A stretch of 64,000 bases of DNA from Qipengyuania algicida (GCF_009828025.1 NZ_WTYA01000009.1:62001-126000); one strand, 5' to 3'. Shown: positions 1 through 12,442, counted from the stretch's first letter. Translations and numbers: made by a program. Notes: generated by a model not told the origin, from the letters alone.

Positions 1-62
1 CAATGGGTTGGCGCAATGCGACCAGCGGTGTCCGGTTCGCCCGCAAGCGAGCGGTAATGCTG

Positions 63-90
63 TTGTTCAATTGAATTTGCACCCTATCTA
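63..90 (+). promoter_or_regulatory. possible sigma-70-like promoter upstream of the Tim44-like gene
   Basis: A TTGTTC hexamer at 63-68 and a TATCTA hexamer at 85-90 are separated by 16 bases and lie about 65 bases before the GTG start of the first gene. This is a consensus match by eye only. No other gene is visible in bases 1-154, and I see no divergent gene start there. Confidence 0.25.
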
Positions 91-154
91 GTGCACAAGG
101 AACGCTTAGTCGTGCGGCGCGTCTGTATCAGCGTCGAAGGAGAAGATTTCAAAG

Positions 155-811
155 GTGATTGTCGAAATCGTCATTCTCGCCATGGTGGCTGTTTTTCTCG
201 GCCTCAGGCTCTATTCGGTGCTCGGACGCAGGGCGGAGCATGAAGAGGAGCCGATCCCGCGCCATTTCGATCGCCCGGACGAACCGTTGCCGGATGCCGA
301 GCCCACGACTCGCCGCTCGTCGTTGCCCGGCGCGGCGTTGTTGAAGCGCGACCTTCCTGCCGGTACCGAGGGTGGGGTGCGCGCCATTGCCGCCGCCGAT
401 CCGCACTTCGACGTGCTGGCATTTATCGAAGGGGCCAAGGGTGCCTATCGCATGGTGCTCGAAGCCTTCTGGGTAGGCGACAAGCAGACCTTGCGCGAAA
501 TGTGCGACGAGGACGTCTACGAGAGCTTCGCCGCCGCCATCGATGCGCGCGAGAAGGCGGGCGAGAAGCTCGATAATCGCCTGATCCGGATCGAGGACGT
601 GACGATCAAATCGGCTGAACTCGACGGCCGTATGGCGCGCGTGAGCCTGCTTTTCGTTGCCGACATTGCCACCGTCACCCGTGACCGTGAGGACAAGGTG
701 ATCGCCGGGTCGCTGGTCGATGCGATCGAAAGTCGCGACGTGTGGACCTTCATGCGACATGTGGATGCGTCCAGCCCCGACTGGAAGCTCGACGAGACCG
801 ACGAGGGCTGA
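155..811 (+). CDS. Tim44/TimA-like membrane-anchored protein
   Basis: A 218-residue protein with one N-terminal membrane segment (about residues 2-20), a charged linker and a C-terminal Tim44-like domain from about residue 75 (FIEGAKGAYRMVLEAFW motif region). Bacterial Tim44-like proteins are membrane-tethered and are thought to assist protein translocation or envelope assembly; the exact role is unsettled. The GTG start at 155 is chosen because GAAGGAGA lies about 13 bases upstream and the membrane segment begins immediately. It is the first gene of a co-directional group with mltA (26 bases later) and the Smr gene, an order familiar in sphingomonads, where secB often lies upstream. Confidence 0.85.
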   Translation: MIVEIVILAMVAVFLGLRLYSVLGRRAEHEEEPIPRHFDRPDEPLPDAEPTTRRSSLPGAALLKRDLPAGTEGGVRAIAAADPHFDVLAFIEGAKGAYRMVLEAFWVGDKQTLREMCDEDVYESFAAAIDAREKAGEKLDNRLIRIEDVTIKSAELDGRMARVSLLFVADIATVTRDREDKVIAGSLVDAIESRDVWTFMRHVDASSPDWKLDETDEG

Positions 812-836
812 TTTACAACCGGCGGGGGCAAAGGCC

Positions 837-2021
837 GTGCAACTGGGTTTTGGACGGCTGGTTTCTGCGCTGACGGCGGTTGCGCTGCTGGCGGGATGTG
901 CTCAAGGGGTTCCGGCTGGGCATGGTCCCGGCACTGAACCCGCGCCGCCGCCCGCCCGACCGCAAATAGTCCAGGGACCATCGGTCGCCTCGCTGGCGAT
1001 AACCCCTGCGAAAGCGCGTGCCGTGCTCGCATCCTTTGTCGAATCATGTCCAGCAATGCTGGCGCAGACCGACGCCAGCCACCTCACCACCGCGGACGAC
1101 TGGCGCCCCGTATGCAGCGCCGCAGCGACCTGGCCAGCCAATGATGCCAGCCGTTTCTTTACGACCTATTTCGATACGGTGAAGATGGGTGACGGCACCA
1201 GCTTCGTCACCGGCTATTTCGAGCCCGAGATCCATGCCAGCCTGACCGAGGCACCCGGTTACCAGACCCCGATCTACAAACTCCCGCCCGATCTGGTGCG
1301 GGCCTGGCCTGCCGATACTCCGCCAGAGCAGCAAACCGGCAAACCGCCGCTCGGGCGCTATGACGCAAGCGGGAATTTCGTGCCTTATTACACCCGCGCC
1401 CAGATCGATGACGGAGCGCTGGCGGGCAAGGGGCTGGAGATTGCCTGGGCCGCCGATCCTGCGGAATTCTTCTTCCTTCAGGTGCAGGGGTCGGGCCTGT
1501 TGCGCCTGCCCGATCAATCGCTGATGCGGATCGGCTATGCCGGTCAGAACGGCCATGGCTATGTCGCCATCGGGCGGGTCATGCGCCAACAGGGGCTGTT
1601 GGGCGATGGGCCGGGCCAGTACCCGCCGACGATGCAGGGTATCCTCGCCTATATTCATGAGCATCCCGCTGAAGGCGAGGCGCTGATGCGCCAGAACCCC
1701 AGCTATATCTTCTTCCGCGTGCTCAACACGGATGGCCCGCTCGGCGCGATGGGCGTCCCGGTGCGTGGGCGCGCGTCGGTTGCTGCCGATCCTGCCTACA
1801 CGCCGCTGGGTGCTCCGGTATGGCTCGATGTCGATCGCAGCGAAGCGGACGGACTATGGGTGGCGCAAGACACCGGCGGTGCCATCAAGGGCGCCAATCG
1901 CTTCGATACATTCTGGGGCAATGGCGAACAGGCGCGCGAGATCGCAGGCGGAATGAGCGCACGTGGAACGGCGCTGGTGCTGCTGCCCAAGGGCGTGGTC
2001 GAACGCCTGACCGGGCGATGA
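837..2021 (+). CDS. mltA: membrane-bound lytic murein transglycosylase A
   Basis: Lytic transglycosylase that cleaves the MurNAc-GlcNAc bond of peptidoglycan, forming 1,6-anhydro-MurNAc. The GTG at 837 is preferred to the upstream TTG/ATG because it gives a clean lipoprotein signal with lipobox LLAGC and Cys21; the protein is then 394 residues. An MltA domain fills the middle, and a C-terminal 3D domain contains QDTGGAIKG near residue 344. The second Asp of the 3D signature is in the family the catalytic acid. It acts on the inner face of the outer membrane. Its TGA overlaps the ATG of the Smr gene, so translational coupling is likely. Confidence 0.93.
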   Translation: MQLGFGRLVSALTAVALLAGCAQGVPAGHGPGTEPAPPPARPQIVQGPSVASLAITPAKARAVLASFVESCPAMLAQTDASHLTTADDWRPVCSAAATWPANDASRFFTTYFDTVKMGDGTSFVTGYFEPEIHASLTEAPGYQTPIYKLPPDLVRAWPADTPPEQQTGKPPLGRYDASGNFVPYYTRAQIDDGALAGKGLEIAWAADPAEFFFLQVQGSGLLRLPDQSLMRIGYAGQNGHGYVAIGRVMRQQGLLGDGPGQYPPTMQGILAYIHEHPAEGEALMRQNPSYIFFRVLNTDGPLGAMGVPVRGRASVAADPAYTPLGAPVWLDVDRSEADGLWVAQDTGGAIKGANRFDTFWGNGEQAREIAGGMSARGTALVLLPKGVVERLTGR

Positions 2022-2593
2022 GCCACCCACGCGGATTGAGCGAGGAAGAAGCGACGGCGTGGGAACGGCTGGCCGCGACTGTACGCCCGCTGCATCCGGC
2101 AAGGCCCAAGGCGAAACCGGCGAAGGCTTTGCAGCCGACACCGAAAGCAGCGCTTGCCCCGCCGGCAATGCCATCCGCCCCGCTTCGCGTCCGCCCAGCT
2201 GCGCCGGTGCGTCAGCCGTCGCCACCGGCACCACAGCCATCGGCCCCTGCGGGACTCGATTCGCATTGGGAGCGCCGCTTGCGCAGCGGTACGCTGGCAC
2301 CCGACTTTACACTCGACCTGCACGAGCACTCGCTCGACGCGGCCTATCAAAGGTTGTTGGGCGGGCTGGATCTCGCACGCGAGCAGGGCGCGCGGGTGGT
2401 GCTGGTGATCGCGGGCCGCGAACGCCCGGTGGCATCTGCCGACCGGGCGGAACGGCGCGGCGCGATCCGAGCCAAGCTGCTCGACTGGCTGGCCGCCAGC
2501 CGCCATTCCTCCGCCATTGCCGCGATCCGCAAGGCGCACCGGCGTCATGGCGGCGAAGGCGCGCTCTATGTGATCCTCAAAAAGCCGCGCTAG
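2018..2593 (+). CDS. Smr/MutS2-C-terminal domain protein
   Basis: A 191-residue protein with a Pro/Ala-rich N-terminal half and an Smr domain from about residue 95 to the end (LDLHEHS, then AGRER, RGAIR and GALYVILKK). Smr domains are DNA- or RNA-nicking or binding modules; this stand-alone form is common in alphaproteobacteria and its role is not established. The usual LDLHG motif reads LDLHE here and the later TG-x-G loop reads AGRE, so nuclease activity may be altered. The ATG overlaps the mltA stop (ATGA). The stop TAG shares the four bases CTAG with the stop of the convergent DUF421 gene. Confidence 0.88.
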   Translation: MSHPRGLSEEEATAWERLAATVRPLHPARPKAKPAKALQPTPKAALAPPAMPSAPLRVRPAAPVRQPSPPAPQPSAPAGLDSHWERRLRSGTLAPDFTLDLHEHSLDAAYQRLLGGLDLAREQGARVVLVIAGRERPVASADRAERRGAIRAKLLDWLAASRHSSAIAAIRKAHRRHGGEGALYVILKKPR

Positions 2594-3105
2594 GCGCTTC
2601 TGACGTTCTCAAGCAGGCTGTCGTCGAGATGGTCGCCGTGGAGGATGCTGACATCGCCGGTGGTCTCCAGCACCGCGGCGCGAACCTGGCTGAAATCGAG
2701 CACATTGGCTTCCCTGAGCTTGGCGCGCAGATCGTTCATCGACACCCGGCTATCCACCAATGCGCTTTCGATCACCTCGCCATCGCGCATCAGCAACACC
2801 GGCGTGTTGCCAAGGGCGCTTTCAACCAGATCGCTGGCCTTGCGTCCGCGCGCCAGCACATATTGGATGGCGAACAGTCCGGTCATCGCGGCAAGCACCT
2901 GGATGAAGCCGCTCCACTGCGTCGCCTGGCTGGCCGTGGCGACCAGCGAGCCCATCGCAACCGTCATCACGAAATCGAAGCTGGTCATCTTGGAAAAAGA
3001 TCGCAGGCCCACGACGCGCACCAGCAGGATGACCCACAGAAGTGCTGCGACCGCAAGGATCAGCCCCTGAGCCACGGCGTTGATAATCTGGTTGTCGAAG
3101 AACAT
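2590..3105 (-). CDS. DUF421 (YetF/YcaP-type) membrane protein
   Basis: About 171 residues with three hydrophobic segments in the first 90 residues (one near residues 8-30, then a pair around the SFDFVMTVAMGSL motif), followed by a soluble C-terminal domain of the DUF421 type (GNTPVLLMRDGEVI). The family sits in the cytoplasmic membrane; its biochemical function is unknown. The start at 3105 is preferred to 3129 because an AAGGGGG ribosome-binding site precedes that ATG. The gene runs convergently with the Smr gene, with a 4-base overlap of stops. It is the last gene before a terminator that belongs to catalase. Confidence 0.85.
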   Translation of the reverse strand: MFFDNQIINAVAQGLILAVAALLWVILLVRVVGLRSFSKMTSFDFVMTVAMGSLVATASQATQWSGFIQVLAAMTGLFAIQYVLARGRKASDLVESALGNTPVLLMRDGEVIESALVDSRVSMNDLRAKLREANVLDFSQVRAAVLETTGDVSILHGDHLDDSLLENVRSA

Positions 3106-3165
3106 GCGTGCCCCCTTGCCTGTGCGCACTCAGCGTATGACGCGGCGTTTCTTTCCATCCGCGCA

Positions 3166-3201
3166 TGAAAAAGCCGCGCGACCAACCTAATCGCGCGGCT
3201 T
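3166..3201 (-). terminator. rho-independent terminator of the catalase gene
   Basis: A perfect 11-bp stem (3171-3181 with 3191-3201, AAGCCGCGCGA) with a 9-base loop. Read on the minus strand it is followed by TTTTTC and lies about 45 bases after the catalase stop codon. Confidence 0.8.
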
Positions 3202-3245
3202 CCATCGGTAAGAGGGCGGGCAGGTCGGGTCCGCCCGTTGCTGCC

Positions 3246-4817
3246 TTATTCGGCAGGTTCCATATGCTGCTGCTTGGCGTCCGCGCCATCGCTGCCCATC
3301 GCCTTTTTGATGGATTCGGCGCTGCCCATTCCCGGCGTGGTGGACTTGCCGCCGATCATGTCGCGGACCTTCTTCTCGATCCGGTCGCCGATCTTTTCAT
3401 CGACATTGCGCCAGTATTTGAAGGCGCGCACCAGCACCTTTTCGCTGACGCCATCGGCCAGATGTCCGGCGACGTTGCCGACGAAGCGATCGCGCTGGGC
3501 ATCGTCCATCACATCATTGACCAACATGCGCGCCTGGCTCCAGTCGTCGTCGCATTCGCGCAAGGTGTAGGCCTGGCGGACCATATCGCCATCGGCGAAC
3601 CACTCACCCGCGTTATCGGCTTGGTCGCCGAGTGCGGACGGGCCGCCATAGCTGTTGGGTGCATAGACCGGGTCAGTCGCCAGATCGATGCGCATATCGC
3701 CTGCGCGCGAATAGGAATGGACCTCGCTCTGCGGGCGGTTCACCGGGATTTGCTTGTAATTGACCCCCAGCCGGGCGCGGTGCGCATCGGCATAGGAGAA
3801 CCCGCGCGCGAGCAGCATCTTGTCGGGCGACAGGCCAATGCCGGGGACCATATTGTTGGGCTCGAACGCCAGCTGTTCGATCTGCGCGTCCCAATCGACC
3901 GGGTTCTTGTCGAGCACCATCTTGCCGACCTCGATCAGCGGATAATCCTCATGCGGCCAGACCTTGGTCAGATCGAAGGGGTTATAGCGATATGTCTTGG
4001 CGTCTTCATACGGCATGATCTGCCATTTGAGCGTCCAGCTCGGCGCTTCGCCCTTGGCGATGTGATCGAACAGGTCGCGGCGGTGATAATCGCCGTCCTG
4101 CCCGGCCATCTTGTCGGCTTCGTCCTGGCTGAGATAGGCGTTGCCGTCGCCCTGATCGGTGTGGAAGTGGAACTTGACCCAGAACTTCTCGCCCGCCTCG
4201 TTGATCAGCATATAAGTATGGCTGGAATAGCCGTTCATCTCACGCCAGTTCTTTGGCACCCCGCGATCGCCCATCAAATAGGTCACCTGATGCGCGCTTT
4301 CGGGGCTGAGCGTCCAGAAATCCCACTGCATGTCGTGATCGCGCAGGCCGTTATCGGCACGGCGCTTCTGGCTGCGGATGAACTGCTGGAACTTGATCGG
4401 GTCGCGGATGAAGAAGATCGGCGTGTTGTTGCCGACCATGTCAAAATTTCCTTCTTCGGTGTAGAACTTCACCGAAAAGCCGCGCGGGTCACGCCAGGTA
4501 TCGGGGCTGCCGCGCTCGCCCGCGACGGTTGAAAAGCGCGCCGCAATGTACGTGCGCGTACCTGGCTGGAAGACTTTGGCCTTGGTATATTTCGTGACGT
4601 CCTGCGTCACCTTGAAATAGCCGAAAGCCCCCGATCCTTTTGCGTGGGGCTGGCGTTCGGGAATCCGCTCACGGTTGAAATTGGCCATCTGTTCGATGAG
4701 GTAGTGATCGTTGAGTACGATCGGCCCGTCCGGTCCCACAGTCAGCGAATGTTCCTCGCTGTGCACCGGGATGCCGGCATCGGTGGTCGTTACGGGGGTG
4801 CTGCGCTTGTCGGCCAT
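3246..4817 (-). CDS. katA: monofunctional haem catalase
   Basis: Haem catalase that converts hydrogen peroxide to water and oxygen in the cytoplasm. It has 523 residues, a small-subunit-type length. The distal His58 lies in [10 protein letters not shown], the active-site Asn131 in MVGNNTP, and the proximal haem ligand Tyr342 in [12 protein letters not shown]. All essential residues are present. The start at 4817 is preferred to 4892 because GAGGAA precedes it and MADKRS starts the usual catalase N terminus. A strong terminator follows. It is the first of four peroxide-detoxifying genes on the minus strand (with katG, ahpF and ahpC), separated by a small membrane protein gene. Confidence 0.96.
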   Translation of the reverse strand: MADKRSTPVTTTDAGIPVHSEEHSLTVGPDGPIVLNDHYLIEQMANFNRERIPERQPHAKGSGAFGYFKVTQDVTKYTKAKVFQPGTRTYIAARFSTVAGERGSPDTWRDPRGFSVKFYTEEGNFDMVGNNTPIFFIRDPIKFQQFIRSQKRRADNGLRDHDMQWDFWTLSPESAHQVTYLMGDRGVPKNWREMNGYSSHTYMLINEAGEKFWVKFHFHTDQGDGNAYLSQDEADKMAGQDGDYHRRDLFDHIAKGEAPSWTLKWQIMPYEDAKTYRYNPFDLTKVWPHEDYPLIEVGKMVLDKNPVDWDAQIEQLAFEPNNMVPGIGLSPDKMLLARGFSYADAHRARLGVNYKQIPVNRPQSEVHSYSRAGDMRIDLATDPVYAPNSYGGPSALGDQADNAGEWFADGDMVRQAYTLRECDDDWSQARMLVNDVMDDAQRDRFVGNVAGHLADGVSEKVLVRAFKYWRNVDEKIGDRIEKKVRDMIGGKSTTPGMGSAESIKKAMGSDGADAKQQHMEPAE

Positions 4818-4916
4818 GGGGATATTCCTCGATTTGGGGGTACATCCCGTCAACGGTCCGTTTGGCCTGCAAGTTCCGAACGCAACCGGCACTCGCCCCG
4901 AAATCGTATCCTCTCA

Positions 4917-5531
4917 TCACGCCAGTCGGCGGACCCCCGTGCGAGCTGCAAGTAGCAATGCGCCCATGATCACGAAACCGGCGCCAAGTCCCACCATATT
5001 GAGGATTACGGCAGGCCATCCGAAACGGTCCACGTTGAGAAAGAAATAGGGATAGAAATCCGTCCAGCGAGCTGCCGTCAGGATGACGATCGAATAAAGG
5101 ATCGGCGCGATCACTACCCAGGGCAAATTGCGAAACTGGCCCGGACCGGTCGCACTGAAGCCGAGCCACCAGACGACCGTGAGTGCCGGTATCAGGCTGT
5201 GGAAGGTCTGGTCGGTCCACCAGTTGATGCCTTGGGGGTGGACCAGTGCCGCGAGCAAGGCATGGTAGACCAGCGCGACGATCGCGATTGCGGTGGCCAG
5301 TGCCAGCAATACACGCGCGCCGACCGGACGGCTTGCGGCAATCAGCCCCAGGATCACCGCGACCGCGCAATTGCTCCAGATAGTGAAGAACCGCAGCATG
5401 TTGACCGCCGCCAGCAGGACCGATCCGTCGCGCGTGGTGTCGACTGTGACCTGCACCGCCAGCGCAATCGTGGCGATGAAGGCAATCAGCCCTGCGCTGG
5501 TTCGCGCCAGCCTGCTGCTCTGAGTTGTCAT
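4917..5531 (-). CDS. Pr6Pr family multipass membrane protein
   Basis: About 204 residues with roughly six hydrophobic segments and the conserved elements FFTIWSN near residue 50 and TDFYPYFFLNV near residue 155, matching the Pr6Pr/FAR-17a-AIG1-like family. The function of the bacterial members is unknown. The start at 5531 (MTTQSS) is the first that leaves a short N terminus before the first membrane helix; 5567 is an alternative. It sits between two catalase genes, but nothing in the sequence links it to peroxide stress. Confidence 0.75.
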   Translation of the reverse strand: MTTQSSRLARTSAGLIAFIATIALAVQVTVDTTRDGSVLLAAVNMLRFFTIWSNCAVAVILGLIAASRPVGARVLLALATAIAIVALVYHALLAALVHPQGINWWTDQTFHSLIPALTVVWWLGFSATGPGQFRNLPWVVIAPILYSIVILTAARWTDFYPYFFLNVDRFGWPAVILNMVGLGAGFVIMGALLLAARTGVRRLA

Positions 5532-5573
5532 CGCCCGCGCATAGCCCGGTCCCACACGCCATCGCAAATGAGA

Positions 5574-5604
5574 AAGGGCCCCGGCATCGCTGCCGGAGCC
5601 CCGT
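5574..5604 (-). terminator. probable terminator downstream of katG
   Basis: A GC-rich hairpin (GGCTCCGGCA pairing with TGCCGGGGCC, one mismatch or wobble, 4-base loop) lies just beyond the katG stop and, read on the minus strand, is followed by CTTTCTC. The T run is imperfect. Confidence 0.6.
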
Positions 5605-5629
5605 TTCTTGAGATCCGAAAGGGTGGCTT

Positions 5630-7939
<2,310 letters not shown>

Positions 7940-8002
7940 CTAAAACGATCTTAGTTTGCGCCTAAAACAACCGTTCGCCGAAGCGACCCTGCGCCGTATA
8001 CG

Positions 8003-8034
8003 AAAAAGGGCGGCGCAAGACGCGCCGCCCCTTG
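8003..8034 (-). terminator. rho-independent terminator of ahpF
   Basis: A 9-bp perfect GC stem (8008-8016 with 8022-8030, GGGCGGCGC) with a 5-base loop. On the minus strand it is followed by TTTTTCG, about 25 bases after the ahpF stop. Confidence 0.8.
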
Positions 8035-8054
8035 TTCCCATGCTGCCAATGCGA

Positions 8055-9644
8055 TCAGGCCGCTTGCGCGATATCCTCGGCCGGTTCGGTCCGGATCAAA
8101 TAATCGAACGCAGAAAGGCCCGCACGTGAACCTTCGCCCATGGCAACAACGATCTGCTTGTAGGACACGGTGGTGACATCGCCCGCACCGAACACGCCGG
8201 GCAGGTTGGTCCTGCCTTCGCCATCGGTCACGATCTCGCCGTGCTTCGACAGCTCGAGCCCGCTGTCCTGCAACCATTCGGTGTTGGGGACGAGGCCAAT
8301 CTGGATGAACACGCCTTCCAGCTCGATCTTGCGTTCTTCCGCGGTCTTGCGATCCTTGACGATCAACCCATTGACCTTGCCGTCCGCGCCGGTGATCTCG
8401 GTCGTTTGGCCGCCGGTGATGATGGCGACATTGTCCATGCTGTTGAGCTTGGCCTGCAACACCGCATCGGCGCGCAGCTTGTCGTCATATTCGATGAGCG
8501 TGACATGGCCGACGATCTTGGCCAGGTCGATCGCCGCCTCGACGCCCGAATTGCCGCCGCCGATCACCGCGATACGCTTGCCCTTGAACAGCGGCCCGTC
8601 GCAATGCGGGCAATAGGCAACGCCCTTGTTGCGATAGTCCGCCTCGCCCGGCACGCCGAGATTGCGCCAGCGCGCGCCGGTCGACAGGATCAGGCTGCGC
8701 GCCTTGAGGCTGGCGCCATTGGCCAGCTTCACTTCGTGCAGGCCGCCCGCCTGCTTGGCGGGGACGAGCTCGATCGCGCGCGCGAGGTTCATCAGGTCGA
8801 TATCGTATTCGCCGACATGGCGCTCCAGATCGCCTGCCAGCTTCGGCCCTTCGGTATAGGGGGTGCCGGGCAGGTTCTCGATCCCCAGCGTGTCGTGCAG
8901 CTGCCCGCCGAAGCGTTCTGCGGCGATGCCGGTGCGAAAGCCCTTGCGCGCGGTATAGATTGCGCTGGTCGCGCCCGCCGGACCGCCGCCAATGACGAGC
9001 ACTTCGAACGGATCTTTCGCCGCCAGCTTTTCTGCCGCCTTCGCATCGGCATTGCTGTCCAGTCGGCTGAGGATTTCGGCCAGCTCCAGCTTGCCGTTGT
9101 AGAATGGTTCGCCATTGAGGAAGGTCGCGGGCACGGCCATCACCTCTCGCGCATCGACTTCGTCCTGATACGCGCCGCCTTCGATCAGCGTAGCGGTGAT
9201 GCGCGGGTTCTCCAGTGCCATCAGCGTCAGCGCCTGCACCACGTCGGGGCAATTGTGGCAAGACAGCGAGAAATACATCTCGAATGCGAAATCGCCCTCC
9301 AGCCCGCGCACCTGCTCGAGCAGATCGGCGTCGACCTTGGGGGGATGGCCGCCCGCCCACAGAAGCGCAAGGACGAGCGAGGTGAACTCGTGCCCCATCG
9401 GCAGGCCTGCAAAGCGCACCCACTTTTCCGCATCCGATGCGCGGCGGATGACGAAGCTGGGCTTGCGCTGGTCGGTCCCGTCGAAATGCGCGCTGACCAT
9501 GTCGTGCAGCGCGGCGATCTCGGTCAGCAATTCGCGGGTCTGGGCGGATTTTTCATCCTCGCCCAGCGACGCGACGAGCTCGATCGGCTCGCGCAGATTG
9601 GCGAGATAGGTCTTGAGCTGGGTCTGCATGGCCTGGTCGAGCAT
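8055..9644 (-). CDS. ahpF: alkyl hydroperoxide reductase subunit F (NADH:peroxiredoxin reductase)
   Basis: Flavoprotein disulphide reductase of 529 residues that passes electrons from NADH to AhpC. The N-terminal tandem thioredoxin-fold domain has its CxxC at Cys129 and Cys132 (SCHNCPD). The thioredoxin-reductase-like part has an FAD loop [10 protein letters not shown], the redox pair CPHC, an NAD(P) loop [10 protein letters not shown] and the C-terminal GVFGAGDV. The start at 9644 (MLDQAM) matches the normal N terminus; the longer frame reads through the intergenic hairpin. It lies downstream of ahpC on the same strand, about 115 bases away, and is followed by a terminator. Confidence 0.96.
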   Translation of the reverse strand: MLDQAMQTQLKTYLANLREPIELVASLGEDEKSAQTRELLTEIAALHDMVSAHFDGTDQRKPSFVIRRASDAEKWVRFAGLPMGHEFTSLVLALLWAGGHPPKVDADLLEQVRGLEGDFAFEMYFSLSCHNCPDVVQALTLMALENPRITATLIEGGAYQDEVDAREVMAVPATFLNGEPFYNGKLELAEILSRLDSNADAKAAEKLAAKDPFEVLVIGGGPAGATSAIYTARKGFRTGIAAERFGGQLHDTLGIENLPGTPYTEGPKLAGDLERHVGEYDIDLMNLARAIELVPAKQAGGLHEVKLANGASLKARSLILSTGARWRNLGVPGEADYRNKGVAYCPHCDGPLFKGKRIAVIGGGNSGVEAAIDLAKIVGHVTLIEYDDKLRADAVLQAKLNSMDNVAIITGGQTTEITGADGKVNGLIVKDRKTAEERKIELEGVFIQIGLVPNTEWLQDSGLELSKHGEIVTDGEGRTNLPGVFGAGDVTTVSYKQIVVAMGEGSRAGLSAFDYLIRTEPAEDIAQAA

Positions 9645-9719
9645 GGATAAAGTCCTGTTGGATTGGGGAGAGGTAAAAGCCCGGAGCGGGGGGAGGGGGG
9701 ACAGGCCCCGGGCCTTCGT

Positions 9720-9749
9720 GCGGACCCGGACTTTCACGCCCGGGTCCGC
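9720..9749 (-). promoter_or_regulatory. intercistronic hairpin between ahpC and ahpF
   Basis: A perfect 10-bp inverted repeat (9720-9729 with 9740-9749, GCGGACCCGG) lies between ahpC and ahpF without a following T run. It may stabilise the ahpC message or attenuate ahpF, since cells need far more AhpC than AhpF; this is inference. Confidence 0.45.
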
Positions 9750-9758
9750 AATGGTCGC

Positions 9759-10325
9759 TTAGAGCTTGCCGACGAGGTCGAGCGAGGGGGCCAGCGTGTC
9801 GCTGCCTTCTTCCCATGCGGCGGGACAGACCTGGCCGGGGTTGTTGCGAACATATTGCGCGGCCTTGATCTTGCGGGTCAGCTCGTTGGCGTTGCGGCCC
9901 ACGCCCTCGCAGGTGATCTCCATGATCTGGATCACGCCGTCGGGATCGACCACGAAGGTCGCACGGTCGGCGAGACCGACGCCGTCACGCAGCACGCCGA
10001 AATTGTTGGCCAGCGTGTGCATCTGGTCGCCGAGGAAGGCGAACTTCAGCTTGCCGATCTTCTCGGAGGTGTCGTGCCATGCCTTGTGGCTGAAATGCGT
10101 GTCGGTCGAAACGCCGAACACTTCCACGCCCATGCTCTGCAGCATGTCGTACTTCTCGCCGAGATCTTCCAGTTCGGTCGGGCACACGAATGTGAAATCC
10201 GCCGGATAGAAGAAGAACACCGCCCACTTGCCCTCGATGTCCTTTTCGGTGACGTCGAAGAAGTCCTTGCCGGCCTGAAAGGCGGTTGCCTGGAATGGTT
10301 TGATGGTGCTGCCGATGATACCCAT
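9759..10325 (-). CDS. ahpC: alkyl hydroperoxide reductase subunit C (peroxiredoxin)
   Basis: A 2-Cys peroxiredoxin of 188 residues that reduces organic hydroperoxides and hydrogen peroxide. The peroxidatic Cys48 is in FTFVCPTELEDL and the resolving Cys near residue 167 is in GQVCPAAW. The start MGIIGSTI at 10325 is the typical AhpC N terminus; the longer frame to 10436 is untranslated leader. It is the first gene of the ahpC-ahpF pair. The roughly 290 bases upstream (10326-10611) hold no gene and several TTGCG/CGCAA motifs; I could not define an OxyR site in them. Confidence 0.97.
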   Translation of the reverse strand: MGIIGSTIKPFQATAFQAGKDFFDVTEKDIEGKWAVFFFYPADFTFVCPTELEDLGEKYDMLQSMGVEVFGVSTDTHFSHKAWHDTSEKIGKLKFAFLGDQMHTLANNFGVLRDGVGLADRATFVVDPDGVIQIMEITCEGVGRNANELTRKIKAAQYVRNNPGQVCPAAWEEGSDTLAPSLDLVGKL

Positions 10326-10611
10326 TGTTGGATGCTCCTGATGTGTTGAGTGAAAACCAGTCGCTCTCAACATAGGTATTGCTGCGATGCAAAAAAGCGA
10401 TTTGTTGCGATTGCGAAGATCGAAATAATCGTTCACGCAGCGGGAACTTTCGCAAAGCGCAACAATTGCGTCTTTTCTGTTGCGTAACGCGCAATCTGGC
10501 GGTTCTGTGTTGGCAGTGTCGCGGAAGCGAACAAGCGCCGAAATATGACCGAAAATTCATTTGCTCCGTCACGTTTCTCAGCGCAGCTTCCCAGAAAAGC
10601 GGGGGCTATTA

Positions 10612-12429
10612 ATGGGTTGTGTTTCGAAATAGCGAATTCTGGCGTCGGGCATTGCCTCGGCGGTCAGCGTCTTCCCGGTGCTGGCACATTCCGAGCAATG
10701 CCGACTTCCGGCGTTTCAGCTGCCTGTAACGATGGATGGGCTGAGCGCGAGCGTCCCGGTTACCGTCAATGGCCACAAGACGACATTCTGGCTCGATTCC
10801 GGTGCGTGGTTCTCCATCATGTCCAACGCCAAGGCACAGGAACTCGGACTGCGCATCGATCAAGCCCCTCGAGGGCTTATGATGTCGGGAATTGGCGGAT
10901 CATTTCGCCCAGAGGTCACTACGATCAGCGACTTTGCGATCAATGGTTCGGTGTTGCACAGAGTCGATTTCATCGTCGGCGGTAGTGACGCCGGGTCGGG
11001 TCTGATCGGGCGCAATTTGCTTGCCAACTTCGATACCGAATTCGACATCGCGCATGGAAGCGTATCAATCGTTCGCCCCGAAGGTGACTGCAAACATGTC
11101 AATTTTGGCTATTGGTCGAAGAGTCAGTTGCCGTTCACGGTCAAGTTGCTGCGCGGCGAAGGCAATGGCAAGATCAACGATTTCGCCCTGCCGGTGATGC
11201 TGAACGGTAAGGAGGTTGAGGCAGAGATCGACAGCGGTGCCATCACGCTGATCAGTCGCCGTGCCGCCGAGCGAGCCGGCATCGATCTCGATGGGCCGGA
11301 CGCCATACCGATCGAGCGGCTTTCCGGTTTCGGGAGACACTTTGAGAAGGGGTGGTCCGTCAGGCTCAAAAGCGTTTCGATCGGGGATGAAACCATTCTC
11401 AACCCGCGCCTCACCGTCATAGATGGTCCGATCGTGGATGGGCCGAATGCTCCCGACATGTTGCTCGGTATCGGATATCTGCTGTCGCACCATCTTTATG
11501 TCTCGCGCGATCAGCATCTCATTTATTTTACCTACAGTGGCGGCAAGCCATTCATCGACCTGAGCTCGCCGAACCAGAATGGCGTCAGCACAGCCGCTGC
11601 GGTGTCCACTATTCCCGAAGGAAAGCATCTGGTTAAGGCGGTCGGGGCCGATGCAACGCCCAAGAATGCAGGCGAATTCGCTCGTCAGGGTGCGGTGCTG
11701 CTTGCTCGCAATGATTCGAAAGGCGCTGTGGCTGCCTATTCCCACGCAGTGAAGCTCGAACCCGAAAACGGCGAATACTACCACCAGTTGAGCCTCGCCG
11801 AGCGTCGAACGGGGGACTACAAAGCCGCTCTGACCGATTTGCAGAAAGCCGCCGCGCTCAAGCCTGACGATCCCGACATCATGCTCGACCTCGCCTTCGC
11901 ATATCACGCGCATGACGAGCCGGCGCAGGCCTGGTCGGCGGCACAGAAGGCCAAGGCGTTGATCGCCCCGCAATCGCTGCAAGTCACCGCGTTGGCCGAT
12001 CTCTATATCGAACTCGGCCACGCTGCCGATGCAGTGCCGCTTTACGATCCGGTGATCCGCACGCATCGCGAAGACCACAATCTCGGCGCGCTCTACAACG
12101 GTCTATGCTGGAGCAGCGGGCTCGGCAATGTCGCTACCGATGACGCGCTGCGCGATTGCAAGCGCGCCTTGAAGCTGTCGAACGATGCCCCCGCCGTGCG
12201 CGACAGCCTTGCGCTCGTGCTCTATCGGCAGGGCAAGTTTGACGACGCGCTGGACAATTACAACAAGGTGCTGGCCGCGCAGCCGAAAGAGGCCTGGTCG
12301 CTCTATATGCGCGGGATGACCGAGACCAAGCTCGGGCAGGCGGCACAGGGCGCAAAGGACCGCAAGGATGCTGTCGTCCTGGATACTTCGGTCGCCGACC
12401 GCGCGAAGGCTTACGCTCTGGAACCCTGA
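10612..12429 (+). CDS. retropepsin-like aspartyl protease with TPR repeats; in-frame TAG in the signal peptide region
   Basis: The body (from 10678, GTG, 583 residues) has two retropepsin-like domains, with active-site motifs LDSGAWFS near residue 40 and IDSGAITL near residue 185. These are followed by TPR repeats from about residue 330. Proteins of this build are predicted periplasmic proteases. The start is odd. ATG 10612 has a good AGCGGGGG ribosome-binding site, but TAG at 10630-10632 interrupts the frame just before a hydrophobic stretch (ILASGIASAVSVFPVLA) that looks like a signal peptide. No ATG, GTG or TTG lies between that TAG and the GTG at 10678. Either the export signal is lost by a nonsense change, or translation starts at a non-standard codon. 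Confidence 0.75.
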
Positions 12430-12442
12430 TCGCGGCGCAGCC

